Shown: positions 32,031 through 45,024 of the stretch, one piece after another
Layout of the letters: each line of letters begins with the position of its first letter
How positions within the stretch are numbered: the stretch's first letter is position 1
Origin: Aporrectodea caliginosa
Taxonomy: Eukaryota > Annelida > Clitellata > Crassiclitellata > Lumbricidae
NCBI GenBank assembly: GCA_020284085.1
Contig: JACEVL010000956.1
Location: forward strand, 113,501-177,500
Direction: 5' to 3'
DNA: 64,000 nt
The notes under the pieces: generated by a model
What the model saw: the letters and a program-made list of their open reading frames with translations, nothing else
What the model was told of the DNA's origin: nothing
The model's database searches: none
Position numbers and translations under genes: made by a program

Positions 32031-32420
32031 CAAAACATGTGGTTATACAATCTCAAAGTTCCCCTGAATATTTTATAATGCTAACGTGTTTTGAATGAGT
32101 CAAGAATATAGCACCTCTGTATAGTCAGCAATGCAAGAGGCATCTTAGAAATTCTTAAATACAATATAATACAATACAACAGAAAAGCATCCAAAATATA
32201 AGCTTATATGTGTTTCTTGCAATCTTGAAGCTCCTTGAATATTTTATAACTTGTCTTGAATGAACCAAGAATATAGCATCCAAAATATACATGTATTTCT
32301 TGTAATCTCAAGTTCCTTGAATGTTTTATAATTTCAACATTTTTGACTATGCCAGGAATATAGCATCCAAAATGTCTATACGGTATATTTCTTGCAATCT
32401 TGAAGCTCTTTGAATAATTA
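32030..32420. repeat. Degenerate tandem repeat, ~80-95-bp unit
   Basis: About four units share TTTCTTGCAATCTTGAAGCT, CCTTGAATATTTTATAA and CAAGAATATAGCATCCAAAA. Landmarks are CAAGAATATA at 32,101 and 32,267 and AATCTTGAAG at 32,221 and 32,396. Confidence 0.65.
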
Positions 32421-33484
32421 CAATTTGACACACTTTTTAACCACTGCGAGTACACAGTCAGTCCATGTTTTGACCCAGGTAAACTGGTCCATTAACTCTA
32501 ATGGGCTTTGTCTATGTTGTCCGATGACCCCTTCAGCAACATGCATAAGGCTGCTTCTGTTGCAAACAGAGTCCAATTTAATACCTGTATCTGTGTTGGA
32601 GCGGAGAATCTTGCCCTGTATTGGACCTATGTCCATGATGTTGTCCAAAAACCCATGACAATATGCACCATACCTGATGAAACTCGCCTTTGCCCATGAA
32701 ATTGGCCCATGCCCATTACGATTTATCACTTCATGTCTCATGACCTAAATGGCAGAAAACGAAACAGAAAACCTGAGCTCTGCTGCGCTTTACGGTAAAA
32801 GGAAAAAGCTGTCTGAAATTGGCAGAAACGAACTCCAGTTGAACAATAGAAACTTCAGACCATAAATAAATAAACAGCATGTGAGCAAAATAAGAAATCA
32901 GACAGACTTTGTCAAGCACACACACATATAATGAACACAAAAATACTGCAAAACATTCTCTTGCTACAAAGGCACTGTATTAAAACACAACAGCTAAAAT
33001 TAAACTCACATTTATCTCCATTCTATAGTCTGCCAACCTTTGAGTCGTAAAAATCAGCTGAAAAAAGACATCTGATTAACAACAATAATGTTAATGTAAC
33101 ATTTAATGAAATGATAAATAAGTAACAAACTGCTTAGGAAACAACCTCGACCCTCACTGTTGGAGGAATTGAGCTAACAAATCGTATCTCAGCTTCTTTG
33201 GCCAAAGCTGTTCTGCTGCTCCTGTTGTCTAATGATGGGCCTATTGTTAAGGGTTTTTGGTTGTGAATGGGGCACCTTGGTCGAGAATGGGCTACTGAGC
33301 TAATAAACTGTCATATAGCTGTAGTCAAAAATATGTTGACAGAACAGAATTACCGATAAGTCAAAGAAATAAAACATACATAATGCAATGCACGCCATGT
33401 GCTAAGTGAAATTACCCACTCTTATTACAAAAGCCAGAAGCTGATACACATGTTGAACTCAGCAGTCCCAGCACCATTACAGTC

Positions 33485-33610
33485 TAAAACACAGCAGTAT
33501 GAAAAAATTCAAGTTTACAACTTTGACAATTAAAATTTCCAAGTTTACAACTTCGACAATTAATATTCGCAGTTTACAACTTTAACATTAACACTTTTCA
33601 ACAGAGAAAC
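33485..33610. repeat. Short tandem repeat, ~30-bp unit
   Basis: Units of AAGTTTACAACTTTGACAAT followed by TAAAATTTCC repeat three to four times. A looser relative lies at 34,500-34,590 (CATTTACAGTTTTCACGTTG). Confidence 0.6.
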
Positions 33611-36600
33611 TGCACAGGAGTTCTTCAAAACTGACAAAACAGAATCACAATCAACAGGAATAGTTTTCAAACAGAGGCAAAGAAAAAGTCAAAAAGGAGG
33701 TTGCTAGGCAACGAATTCCAGAACAGCCAGTCAACCACCATTCACCTATTGGGCATGGTGGGTACATCATTGTCTTACATGCAAGTAACCTATGCAAAAT
33801 GGAATGGAAGTGAAAGGCAAACCTGTTGGAATGTTTGTCCAATTATGAAATTACACACAAAAAACGTCCGTCATACAATTTTAGTTGATTGTCAAAGTCA
33901 ACGCAGAACAAAAATCACTTTCCTTCACAACAAACAATGCACTGAATAGCAATTTCTTACAATCCGACCAAAAGTGGATTTCAAATTGCATTCTTTTCCA
34001 GCCAAATACTGGTAGCTACAGATTAAACCTGAGAAAGATGAATACCAGGTAGTAAAGTTTAGGTGTTTAAGAAAGATGCAGCTATACAGTTCTAACTGGA
34101 AGAAGAGAAACATTGTTATGTACTCTTCCAAACAGCCATTGACTATCAACAGCTGAAGATCCAACAAACTTCACTCTGGCCATAAAGACAAAAAGGTCAG
34201 CCCAGGGAGCTATTATTCTAAATCCTACTGGATAAATACATCTCTTTGGAAACCCACAACGCAAATTACGACAATGTTCAGTTGAACACAAAATTAAAAT
34301 TTGGTGTAAAGTATATCCCTAATACGTTCAGAAGTCATGGAAGCCCAATGCAGCCACAACACTTCACAACCTGACAAAATGAAGTAGGCAAGTAAGTATG
34401 CATTGGGACACTTAATACAGCGCAACGCAAGTACCTCTCAAAAGCATTGTAAGACAGTGTTAGAGCACAACAGCTGTGACACAACAATGCACCATTTACA
34501 AAACCACATTTACAGTTTTCACGTTGACAACTTTGACAATAACACTTTTAAAGTTCAAAACTTCCACATTTACAACATCCAAGTTTATCAAATTAGCAAG
34601 CGCAAAACCAATTATGACAATTAAACCGTAAATACTAAATAGCGTCTTAACAGCTGATACCTAAAAAGAAAGAATCAAAATTATCTTCCCTAGAAAGAAG
34701 ACATAAGAATTTCGGATTTTAATAAAAATATTACTCATAAAGCATTTGTAAAGTAAATCTGATGAATAGTTACAGTTACAGTTGTTCTGAAGCATCATTG
34801 TACCACTTAACTTTGATCGTGCAGCTGTCCAGTTATGAACTGAGAACTTCATGTTTATAGCAAATAAGTGGTACTCTCACAAGAAAACCTTGATTGCTAA
34901 ACAATGAATCTCTTACAATTTATTCAGATAATTAAATGGCAAAGCCAACTCCCAATGCCAGACAGCTAGAAACTTCAGAATCATAAAAGCATATATTAAG
35001 ATATTGATGAAACATGTTTTTAATTTGTTTCAATTTTACCAAAATCCTTCAAAACATTGCAATTTAATTTGAATGTATAAAAGAAATGACAACCAATAAA
35101 TTTAGCAATCTAACCAAACTAAATTAAATAAATTACAATTCAATGAAGATATATGAGAAATCACAATTTTATGAATACATATAATTTCACATTTTAACAC
35201 GCGAAAGAAATTATAAATCCACCAACTGAAACATGACTAGAACAACAAGCAAGATAGATGTTAAATTGTACTATGGCAACCACATACTGGAATTCTTTGA
35301 ACATCAAAATACATTCTACATCAATAACACAACAACTGTGAGTTGGGGCGACTTTTCATTTGTGTCAAACCCATCACTTCAGTTTCACTTCAAATTCTGG
35401 ATGCATTGCAATCTACCAACTTTATGATCAAAATATACTGACCAATATTAAATTTTATAAAAATCTAACCAGTACCATATTGAATGACTTGCAGACTGAC
35501 AAATGCAGACCAAATAATTTGCTCTTAATTTGCTCAATCTTCTAAATTTAGCCTTTGTTCAGCAAAACTCACCCATAAATCATAAAACTGATACGATTTG
35601 ATCAGCATAGAATCTGTTATAGAACAACTATTAAGTACTAAGCTCCAGAATCACACTCTCAGCTGGCAAATAATAAAAACAGTATTCACTAGAGAAGCAC
35701 CCGTATTTGTGCTTTTCATAATAGCATCTCATTTTGAAGGCCACCAACCAATAATACAAAAGAACTGAAAAGCACTTCCAGCATGACATAACACAAGGCA
35801 CCAGTGAAGACAAATCAATGCAAAACCACGTTAAACTCATAAATAAGTCATTCAAAAATCAAAATAATCAAGAGAACAGAAAGCAAGTTGAAAAATATAA
35901 ACCCTGATTTGAATGATATCAGATGTTAGCCATTCGTATGCCATACACCTCTATGTCCACTCCTTTGTCATACACCTCTATATCAAAAACAGTCATCAGA
36001 AGGATATTTTGGTTTGAGCACAAAATATGGTCAATACAATTCAACATCTGGAACACCTAACTTGTGGGTCACATGCTCAACAACTAATTGTCCTTATAAC
36101 TTAATGTTACTGAGATTCCAGTTTAAAAATGCAGACGTGAATAGCAAGCACATTAGCAATCCTTCCAACCAAAAACCTCACAGTTGCAATCAAGTTACAT
36201 AGGAATTGGTTAGACTACGACAACGGCTTCATTCTGAAATCATATTACAATTCAAGTGTAAGCTTACGTGGGAATGAGGTGAGGCTCTAAGTTTAACTAC
36301 TGATGAACACCCATTTCTAAAACTGATGTTTGAAAAGTTTTAAAAACATTGTAACATTACAAAGAAGAGACATTTTGTAATAAGTTGTCTGTAATATGTT
36401 ATCATCATAAAAATACATTTCTACATATCACACTTGAAGCAAAATGCATCTAGTCAATCTCCAATAATACTGTTTGTGATAATCACTAAACCCAAATCAC
36501 TTACGGATCAAATCAACTGTCGTGGAAACAAATTACATTGGCAAGCTCAATCCAGGCATAAAAAATCACCAGAATGGCTCAACAAATTGTCATGTGGAAG

Positions 36601-36900
36601 CTGCTTAAAACTTAACAAACTTAACGAGCAAATAAAAAAAATAGGTCATTGAAAAAGGATGTCCTCAAAAAATGACCTTAAAAGTGTTTGAGTTAACTTA
36701 TTTGAGGCGAAAGGTTTCTCTAATGGAGCAATAAATCTGATAAAGATTTAACTGAAGAATGGTTTGCATTCTGTGTGTATGAACGAATAGTTAGACTTCA
36801 TCTCGACGCAGTTTAAATATTTTAAATATTACTACAGTTGTTTACATGCAAAAGTTGACAGTTTAATTGTGTACTTTATGAGCAAACCACGACACAAGAA
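33611..36900. other. AT-rich sequence downstream of VAP, no second gene seen
   Basis: Apart from the 34.5 kb repeat, I recognise no domain, splice-linked exons or mobile-element ends. The right part is expected to contain the VAP 3' UTR, because the gene is on the minus strand and stops at 36,943. Confidence 0.35.
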
Positions 36901-36942
36901 AGCATCGTCTCTACGTGGAAGTTGGTCTTGCTTTTTCACTCA

Positions 36943-39900
36943 TTAGAAGACAAACTTTCCAAGAAGAAGGCCAAACACAATCGCAACAACTGCCACGAAA
37001 CCAACCGAGTAGAGGCTGATGGCACTCGACGACTCTGTAGATCGATTAACCGAGATGTAATTGGAAGTGCTTGAACCCATCATCATCTTCCGAAGTCTCT
37101 GAGTCTCTTGCTGCCAACAGAGAAGAAGAAACGCCTTTTCTTACATCATTTCAATCAGAAATCCGCCACCTCTCACCGTCCGCTTCGCTCACTTGATCGC
37201 CTTGTCCTTCTTGTCCCACAAGCAAGGACTGCTATGACTAAATCTTGAGCTTTTGCCTTCATTGGCCCTTCACTATGGAACTAACTCCCTTCCTCAACTT
37301 GTTCTTTGATATTATCTGGTGGTCCAGGTGCTTCCTTTCACTGTTTTAAGACCACTCTTTTCGCTCGGAGTCTTCGCACTGGGAGCGCCTCTGATTGGGG
37401 TTCACTGTGAGGCACTTTATAAATTTATAAATACAATACAATACAATACACGTCAACCTAAAACATTATCAGGATTCTGTAGATTTTTATATTGAGCTCT
37501 TTAAAGTTACATTTTGGCCTTCAGTTGAAATTCTCTTGATTAAATTTTTCCAAAAGCATATGAACTGGAACACAAGTTCTCACTTATTTCCAAAGGCACA
37601 CTAATATATTTGAGTCCTTGTACTCACAGAGTACATTTGCCAGCTACATCAAGCACCAATTTATAACAAAGTTCTATTACAAAAAGTTATTCCAATAAGG
37701 TTGTTCCCTATACTGATTTAAATTTACACTCATATAGTGGACTATGTCATAATTATACCACCAAATATACACATGACAAAAGAAACATCACTAAAGCACA
37801 CAGCGAAATGAAACAGATAACACCACAGACAAAACCACACATAACACCATAGATAATACTACAGATAGCACCACAGATAACACCATAGAATGCAGGCACG
37901 TAGCAAGACTTAAATTCAAGAGGAGGCAACTTCACAGACCATTGGCAAAGTCCTGATCATTGGGCTCATTAGTCAATCGAAGTTCCAGTATATAAAAAAA
38001 GCAAGAGGAGGCAACTGCCTCCTCGTGCCTCAATGTAGCTACGCCTATGATAGAATGGCATAGATGGTGTGCTGATATTTTGCAACATAAGTTCAAGGCT
38101 AGTGACAATTAAAGTCCACATTCATCTCCAAGACATGTTACCAGAACTGTTGTTACCTTCAGTTGACTGTTTTCTTCAATGAGCTTTTTGTGGTCAGCCA
38201 CAAGAACATCATCCGGTGCTTTAGCCTGCACCTCTTGTTTTGACTGAAACAGAAAGCAATGTTGGCACAGTCACTGAGTGGCAGCGCATACAGTCGTGTC
38301 AAATGGTCTGCAACATGACACATCAAGCACTCATGGTTCTTATCAAAGACATCCATCATTATCGATCGATACCCGCTAGCCCCATAAGGGCGCCTGTAAA
38401 ATTAACAGTAGGACAGATAGGCTGCCATACAGTTAAATTTGACTCCTGTTAAAACTTTTTATCATCTCTTACTACAATACTGAGTGCTTGTCAGTTTGAA
38501 TTAATAAATGAATATTATTATTATCATTATTTTATATTTGAGAAGTACTTAAAACATAATTTAATTTTTCTTCAGTGCTATTTAGGCCACCTCCTAGCGG
38601 GACTTGTCCCTTTGGGATGCCTGTTGCTCCCATATCATCTTACTTATGTTAGTTTTTGTAATTTATGTATACCTACTGACTAACTGGTTATATTCTATTT
38701 TGATCATTTACCCTCTTCACTACTTAAATTTGATGTACCTTTTAGTCATGTTAGAGTTGTGACCAATTGTTTATGTTTGTTGTGTTGTTTTATGTTGGGA
38801 ACAATAAAACTGAATTGAATAAAATTGAATAAATTGAATTGAATACTGTACAAATGCCCTGACAGGAGCATACTGGTATAATATATCTGTGTTAGTCTCC
38901 ATATGCTTGCATGGCGTCCTGCCTAAAATGCTCAGTGCTCAACCAGTTCTAGCATAGTGTAGCACTTTAGCTGACATCAGAACATGCTAAGACTGCAAGA
39001 TATCTTGTTCTGTCCAAGAGTTGTCTCTTGGGCCTGTATACATGAGCAGGGCTTCAGTTACCATAGTCACTGACTAGCACCTACACCTGGTCAGAGACTA
39101 GCTAGCAGTGCTAGCACCTACACCTGGTCAGAGACTAGCTAGTCTGCGACTAGCAGCCTTACACAAACGGTATGCATAAGAACACTTAGGTGACAGACTA
39201 ACAAATCAGAGATTAAAACAAACTAAGCTAATTTTACATGGATTGGTCTTTCCCACAACAACATTGTCCAAGCAGTTGGTTCCCTGTTGGTCACATGTTT
39301 GCGCATAAGAGGTTTTGTTGAAGTTCTTGATATTAGCATACTAATATTCATGATTTCTAGCTGGCAATTTTTTTAAATAAGAATGACCTTTATACAAAAA
39401 AAACGAGTCCAGTGGGTTCCAATGGTTCCTGAACATAAAAAACACTTTGTCAAGCAGACAAATTTCAATAGCTGTCGTTTTGTTCCCTTTCACTGTACCT
39501 GGACAACTTCACTTGCACCTGGATGCAGCCTGGTTAGTCAGGGCGTAACAAGCACTGCAATTTTAAGAGTGGGTGCAAGTCAGTTAGTCCATATGGCCAA
39601 CTTCTGTGCAACTTCTGTGAGCAGTCAGTCAGATAATTATCTGACTGACTGCTGGACAAGCAGTCAGTTTCAGCTGGACAAGCATTAATTATAATTAATG
39701 CTTGTCCAGCTGAAACAGAAAAAGCTCCCTTGTTCCAACTGTCAGCCCATTTCTACTAACTCAAAGTGGTCTCAGTAGTAGTACAATAATGAACGCTCTC
39801 TGTGAATTCTGAGCAGTTGGTTCCCTATGTACAGGTACTCTGCCGACTGCTATGCTGCATTCTACTTCATATGCTTGGGGCAGCACAGTCTAGATCAGTG

Positions 39901-42900
39901 TTTCTTAACCAGTGTTCGACCGAACCCCTGGGGTTCAGTGAGCCAGTTCCAGGGGTTCGGCAGAGGTCCTCTGAAATACATACATATTCAGGGTCAGTGA
40001 GTGTGAGTGAGGATTCTCAAAATTGGTGGTGATTAACTCCAAGAAAAGGAGCAGGCTTGATTGCGAAAATGACATGAGAGTGAGTCTTTCCAAAACAGAG
40101 CCACACATTTCTTACATTGTTTCCAAACGGCAACAACAAAGGACACATTAAGATGCAATTGGTAGTGTTGGTAAGGTTAGTTAACTGTTAGTAGTTCATG
40201 TATTGAATGTATTAATATTGTATCACATTTTGGTACAATTTTTTATTTCCTTTTGTTCCCATTAGTTAAAAAATTATTGTTCAAACTTGAGGGGTTCGGT
40301 GAGTGGTCATTGATTTCTCGTGGGGTTCGGCTCCCTTGAAAAGGTTAAGAACCACTGGTCTAGATACTTCCAAATGCAGATTCTTCCAAATGTGGATACT
40401 TTCAAATGCAGATACTTCCAAATGTGCATGCAGTCGACTTATCAGCAAGCTAGCAGAACATCACGGGGCGCGGTGGTGTAGGGGTATGTTCAGTGCCTTG
40501 CAGCCGGAGGGTTGCGGATTCGAATCCACCTCAAGCCGCCGCGTAGGGACCCTGGGCAAGTCCTTCACTCGCAATTGCTCATGCGCTTCGGCGTGAAACT
40601 CCGATTCAGTGTCTGCACTGTAGTCAGGAGCGCCTCTGAGTAGATATCTTGAAGGGGTGCTACAAGTGCTCATACATACATACATAGCAGTACCTTCAAA
40701 TGCAACGTTATCTATCCATCAACAGACCAGAAGTGGAAAACGACTACGAGTACATGAAAGTGAAGTATGACTGAAGAATATTCAGCTTAAAAATCAGTTT
40801 GAGTGCCACACAATAGAATTCATATCTGGAAAATTGACTGACATTGACAAATTTTTACTTGAATGCTTTAGAAGAATTTTGAACCAGTAACATAAGGCTT
40901 GAATTTCGCTGTCTAATCAGCTGGTTCTCTGTCGCTACTCAGCTTCAGAATTTCCAGGCTGCTCATTCATCATAGCTATTCGTCCTTCTGATTTCTTAGA
41001 AACTGACCGGTCTGATCTAATGGTTTAATTATGAGAATTTTGATCACATTTCAAAGTTCAATGCAGCCCCATTCAGTAGAGCTGAACGTGGGACTAAAAG
41101 TCTCTAGATGAGAACAGAGGCCAACAACCTACCTTTTTAGGAGACACATTTGTAGGGGGAGGACTCAGAGCAGATGCTCCAGAGTCAATACTCTGCTGCT
41201 GGACTTTACTTGTCTGAAATCCAATTAACCACACAAACATTAATACAACTAAATGCAAACACAACTCAGCATTATACATTCTGTAATGAAACCTGATTTG
41301 CTCTTAGCAAAAAATGTTTGTACCTCCAACTACTCTAACTGTAACAGTTATTAACCAAACTGCAAGCTAATATGAAATAAATATACAAATGACTGTCCAA
41401 ATTTTTCTAAATTACTTCATATACCACGGTGCAAGACAACGATAACTAACTTATATAATTACTAGGAAAACAGACAATACAAAGTCTTCAGAAATTTTTT
41501 GAAAGTTGACCAATCATGATCTGAGATAGCAGAAAATCAAAGTATCATTAGTCTATGAATTTGCACGAGTTGTGTTCATATTACCATTATCACTTCTGAC
41601 AGGGCATCTTGAAAATGTGCTACATAAATCATGTACTACATAACACCACGAAGTTTCTTACATCTTTGGATCCACGCTGTGTCTCTGGTGTAGGATCAAA
41701 CACACAGCGTAGCTTTGTCTCACAGACTATATCAATCGGCGGATCCTTCCACTGAAAAATATTTATAATAATCATTCAAATCTTCTCTGATCCATTCTAC
41801 AATTTCAAATTTCATCGTAAGATTACAAATATTTCTTATTTGGATTGCTAAATTGAGACATAGTTTAGCAACAGTTTTTGCTTCTTGTCTTCAGATTTTA
41901 AACATTTCCACACACATCATATAAAAGAAAGTACATGCACTGACATCAATTCAAACCCTCAAATCTCAGAATAAAACAATATTTATCAACTTTAATGTCA
42001 AGTGAAACTGCTTAATGCTTATACATTTCTCATACATCTGTCTTACGATCATAGCAATGGTGCTCATTTATTTACATCTATTTTCCAGCTTGCGCTTTTT
42101 ACATAAGGAACATTGACAACTACCAGCAACTTGATTCAGAGATTTGAAAATGAATCAAACAAGTCTACAAACCAATTGCTCTATGCTGTCAATTGGTACA
42201 TCAGGAGAGGGCATTGACAGCACGAGGAACTTATGCTTCACCTTCTCCTTTGCATCGTAATTAAATGGCTGTAACATTACTACAACAGAACACAACTGTA
42301 CAGATATTACACAGAACCCAAAGTGAGCAGCCACACCAAGAACAGGCAACTAGTTTTCCCTGCATGCCAAATTTCCATGTTAAGTATATATACACATACA
42401 TATACGCCAAAACGCATTGGCGTCCTCTCGTGTATTCATCATGTTCTACCCGGAAATGTATTAACTAACATGTACCATTCGTTAATATATCCCTATCCTG
42501 TCTTATTGCAACCTCTTGATGCCTATCAGTATTACAATTACGAATCATTAGCATTATTGTCAAAAATTTGCCTGAAAATGATAGTGAAAATTGATTCTTT
42601 AAACTAAATATCCTAAAAATTAGCACCAATAATAGGGCTCAAATTTCTGAATTTATCACAAATAGTTGCCTCAGTCTTAGATGGCTACTTAGTAAACGTT
42701 TCTGATCATCACTCGTATTCCACCACAGCACAAGGGAATTACACAAGGGAAGGAACTGCGGCAACTTCGCTCGTACTAATACCAGCCGATCCAATATTAA
42801 ATATGCTGGTCTGTCAGTTCAGGATGCGCTACCTGTGAACATCCAACAATTACCTAATGTGAAACCATTTAAGAAACAGATACGAATTCTGTTAAACACT

Positions 42901-45024
42901 TGAAACTGCAAAAGTGATTGCATACCATGTGCTATGTTATCTAGATTCTCATAGTAATGGACCTGTATATAATTTCGGTTTTCTTTTTCACTTTAGTTTC
43001 CATTCATGTATGGCTTGTCTAACACTTATTCTCATATGCATAGTCTTCTATTTGTGCATTTACAGTCTCATGTTCGCAGTCAATTTCCAGTTTTATTTTA
43101 TGTATGCTTGTACATAGTTTGTTTCAGTTTATTGCTTTCCATATGTCATACAGTTTACAAATCGATTGCCATCCAAAATTTAACCTGTGTTAATAGGCAA
43201 TCCCATTTATTTAAGAAAGGACACCAATGCAGTACGCTGGTCATTTCGATGTCTGCCTGTTCAACTCCAGTCAGGCATAAACAACCTGTAAAATTCTTAT
43301 GTAAAAAGCCTGTATGTAAACCTGTATATAAAATTCGATGTTAAATTTTCTGGGATCAATAAAAAAAAAAAAAGTTGATTAATCACCAACAAGAAACTAC
43401 TGCAAGCTGTGAACTAAACTGTGATATGATGCAAACAAACTGTCCACATGGCAAAGCACTGACATTTAATTCTTGCAGTTTGCATGTATCATTGCAGTTC
43501 AGTCACAGCCGACTGTCATTTGTAAACTGTTAAAGTTTTATATTATTATTTCAGTAAAATCTTGTTACCTGCCACAACAGCAGTCTGTCCGGGTTCAACT
43601 AGCCCACAGTTGGGCCGGACACAGTACTGCTTCGGAGCTGTTGTCTTTATCTTAAAGCAAGCTCTATTCTCTGAAATGTTGCGCAAGCTTATTTCAGACA
43701 CAACTACATCCGTAAATGGCCCTGAAAATGATAAATACAGTTGTCACTGGCACGACTAGTCTGCACATGTGGCCAAGATGGCCAACAAATTCTCTAGCGA
43801 ATCAAGTTTGATCAAACAGTTGGTAAAATGCAGATTTTGCTAGATAAATTTAATTCATTTGGGTTTTTAATGTGATGTAGTATGCTTATCTTGGAATTAT
43901 TTCTCTCTTAAGTCGTTACTTTCAAATGCTTTGGACGGTGTTCAAACATTATCAAGGTCCCGTGTGATGTGGCATAAAAGTAGTTTACATATTGTATTTT
44001 CATTAATTCATTCAACAGATATGAATTAGGCAGATAGGGCACTGCTCCTCCAAATGTAATTAAGTTTAGCTATTCAAATTTAGATGCTTTGTTTCGTTAA
44101 TGTTTTCACCAATGTATTTGATCAAGTTTCACACATGTATGGCTTGTGAAAAACTTGCAAGGATGCCCTCTAATAGGGCAGGTCCTGACATGGATTCTGC
44201 AGGAATGCAAAGTTGTAATTGTAATCTCCAAACTTCTACTCGAAAGCCAAGTGCAGGGCACCAGCTTATATTCACGAGTGCTGCGTCTAGTCAGAGGGAT
44301 TGTCCAAAAGAGTAGTCCGAAGGAGGTCCGAGTCCGGTTTCCAGAGGATCAGAGGGGCAGAACAGATGTTAAGATGGGTGTCGTTTGGGGTCAACCCGAA
44401 TCCCTGAAACCCGAATTCCCGAAAACGCTGAAAATACACAAAAGCCTGATTTCCCAAAAACGGTTTTCTAGAAAGCTTCAAAACTTCCGAAGGCCATTCA
44501 GAGTTAAATTTTAAACTAGCATGGCAGCGTTACCTGCTGATGTATATCGATATACTGCCTATTCAAATGTTTATTTGTAATTAATATTCATTCGGGTCGG
44601 ACTCAGAAAATCAATTTCTGGGATCTGGCCGAAATTCGTTTCAGAGATTCGGGTTTCGGGGATTCGGGACGTAGCCTACCCGTGTCGTTTAGGTCGAGAA
44701 TTGGAAGGTTGAGGATCAGATGAGTCGGGGGTAAGAGTGTGGGCATTGGAGACGAATACATACTGATTGAACACTGATAAATGGAATGCAACTTGTAAGA
44801 TCAGAGCTTGGGCAACTGTTGTTCACAATTTTTATTAATAACATAGACGACATTTAGCATTTCAAAGTTAGCAGATGACAGGAAACTATGTAGACCGGTG
44901 GCTGATGAAGAAGAGGCGGAGATATTGCCTAAGAAGAATGTTCCAAATTGTCACATATACCTTTAAATTTAATTTCAGACTCAGGGCTAATCTGAAGCAG
45001 ATGGTCAGACGAATCCTTAGGCAT
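36943..45024 (-). CDS. VAP (VAMP-associated protein A/B orthologue), complete
   Basis: Seven minus-strand exons: 44961-45024 (start), 43569-43721, 42173-42279, 41662-41751, 41133-41213, 38157-38243 and 36943-37110 (stop). Phases agree throughout and give 249 residues, the length of human VAPA. Residues 1-130 form the MSP domain, with IKFKGPFTDVVVSEISLRNI, FKIKTTAPKQYCVRPNCG, MLQPFNYDAKEKVKHKFLVL and ETKLRCVFDPTP. Pro58 in RPN corresponds to human VAPB Pro56, the ALS8 position. Residues 182-205 (DHKKLIEENSQLKQETQRLR) form the short coiled coil. Residues 225-247 (YSVGFVAVVAIVFGLLLGKF) form the C-terminal tail anchor. VAPs sit in the ER membrane and bind FFAT motifs of lipid-transfer proteins at membrane contacts. 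RAD52 starts 1.4 kb away on the opposite strand. Confidence 0.96.
37140..37450 (+). mobile_element. LINE 3' end remnant in the last VAP intron
   Basis: The plus strand carries a decayed LINE tail: VLLVPQARTAMTKS-like, FIGPSLWN-like and a SGGPGASFHCFKTTLF-like stretch with stops. The usual CACTGGGAGCGCCTCTGATT and CACTTTATAAATTTA follow, with an ATACA tail. It matches the layout of the 12.6-13.6 kb LINE. Confidence 0.7.
38440..38850 (+). mobile_element. LINE-type 3' UTR remnants
   Basis: Bases 38,485-38,530 hold TTGTCAGTTTGAATTAATAA and an ATT tail. Bases 38,560-38,850 resemble a LINE 3' UTR (GGCCACCTCCTAGCGGGACT...) ending AATAAAACTGAATTGAATAA with a GAATT-rich tail. No coding sequence is left. 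Confidence 0.5.
39621..39716. repeat. Two adjacent perfect palindromes
   Basis: Bases 39,621-39,652 are a perfect 32-bp palindrome (arm GCAGTCAGTCAGATAA). Bases 39,667-39,716 are a perfect 50-bp palindrome (arm GTTTCAGCTGGACAAGCATT plus AATTA). Neither has a loop. The words CAGTCAG and CTGGACAAGCA recur in and between the two. Confidence 0.9.
39896..40357 (+). mobile_element. hAT element, internally deleted, with transposase C-terminus
   Basis: Ends CAGTGTTTCTTAACC and GGTTAAGAACCACTG are inverted repeats with one or two mismatches. They are flanked by a perfect 8-bp duplication, GTCTAGAT, at 39,888-39,895 and 40,358-40,365, as expected for hAT. Bases 40,031-40,150 encode the end of a Charlie-type transposase: KKRSRLDCENDMRVSLSKTE, PHISYIVSK and a stop. 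The catalytic part is gone. It sits in the VAP intron between exons 41,133-41,213 and 38,157-38,243. Confidence 0.9.
40465..40690 (+). mobile_element. tRNA-derived SINE, family 1
   Basis: This is the same family as 4,898-5,137: GGGGCGCGGTGGTGTAGGGG, then GATTCGAATCCACC, GGGACCCTGGGCAAGTCCTT and GCGCTTCGGCGTGAAACTCC. It ends GGGGTGCTACAAGTG with a CATA tail. It lies in a VAP intron. Confidence 0.85.
42690..43376 (+). mobile_element. LINE 3' end with poly-A tail
   Basis: Bases 42,720-42,903 encode a LINE ORF2 terminus with at least one disrupted frame: ARTNTSRSNIKYAGLSVQDA, LPVNIQQLPNVKPFKKQIRI and LLNT stop. A long 3' UTR follows, ending GGGATCAATAAAAAAAAA at about 43,374. It differs from the GCGCC-tailed LINEs, so it is a separate family. 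It lies in the VAP intron between 42,279 and 43,569. Confidence 0.65.
44395..44668. mobile_element. MITE with CCCGAATCCC terminal repeats, copy 1
   Basis: The left end CCCGAATCCCTGAAACCCGA and the right end, inverted, CCCGAATCCCCGAAACCCGA differ by one base. Interior: CGAAAACGCTGAAAATACAC, TACTGCCTATTCAAATGT and CAGAAAATCAATTTCTGGGA. It lies in the first VAP intron. A related, rearranged copy is in the first RAD52 intron. Confidence 0.7.
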
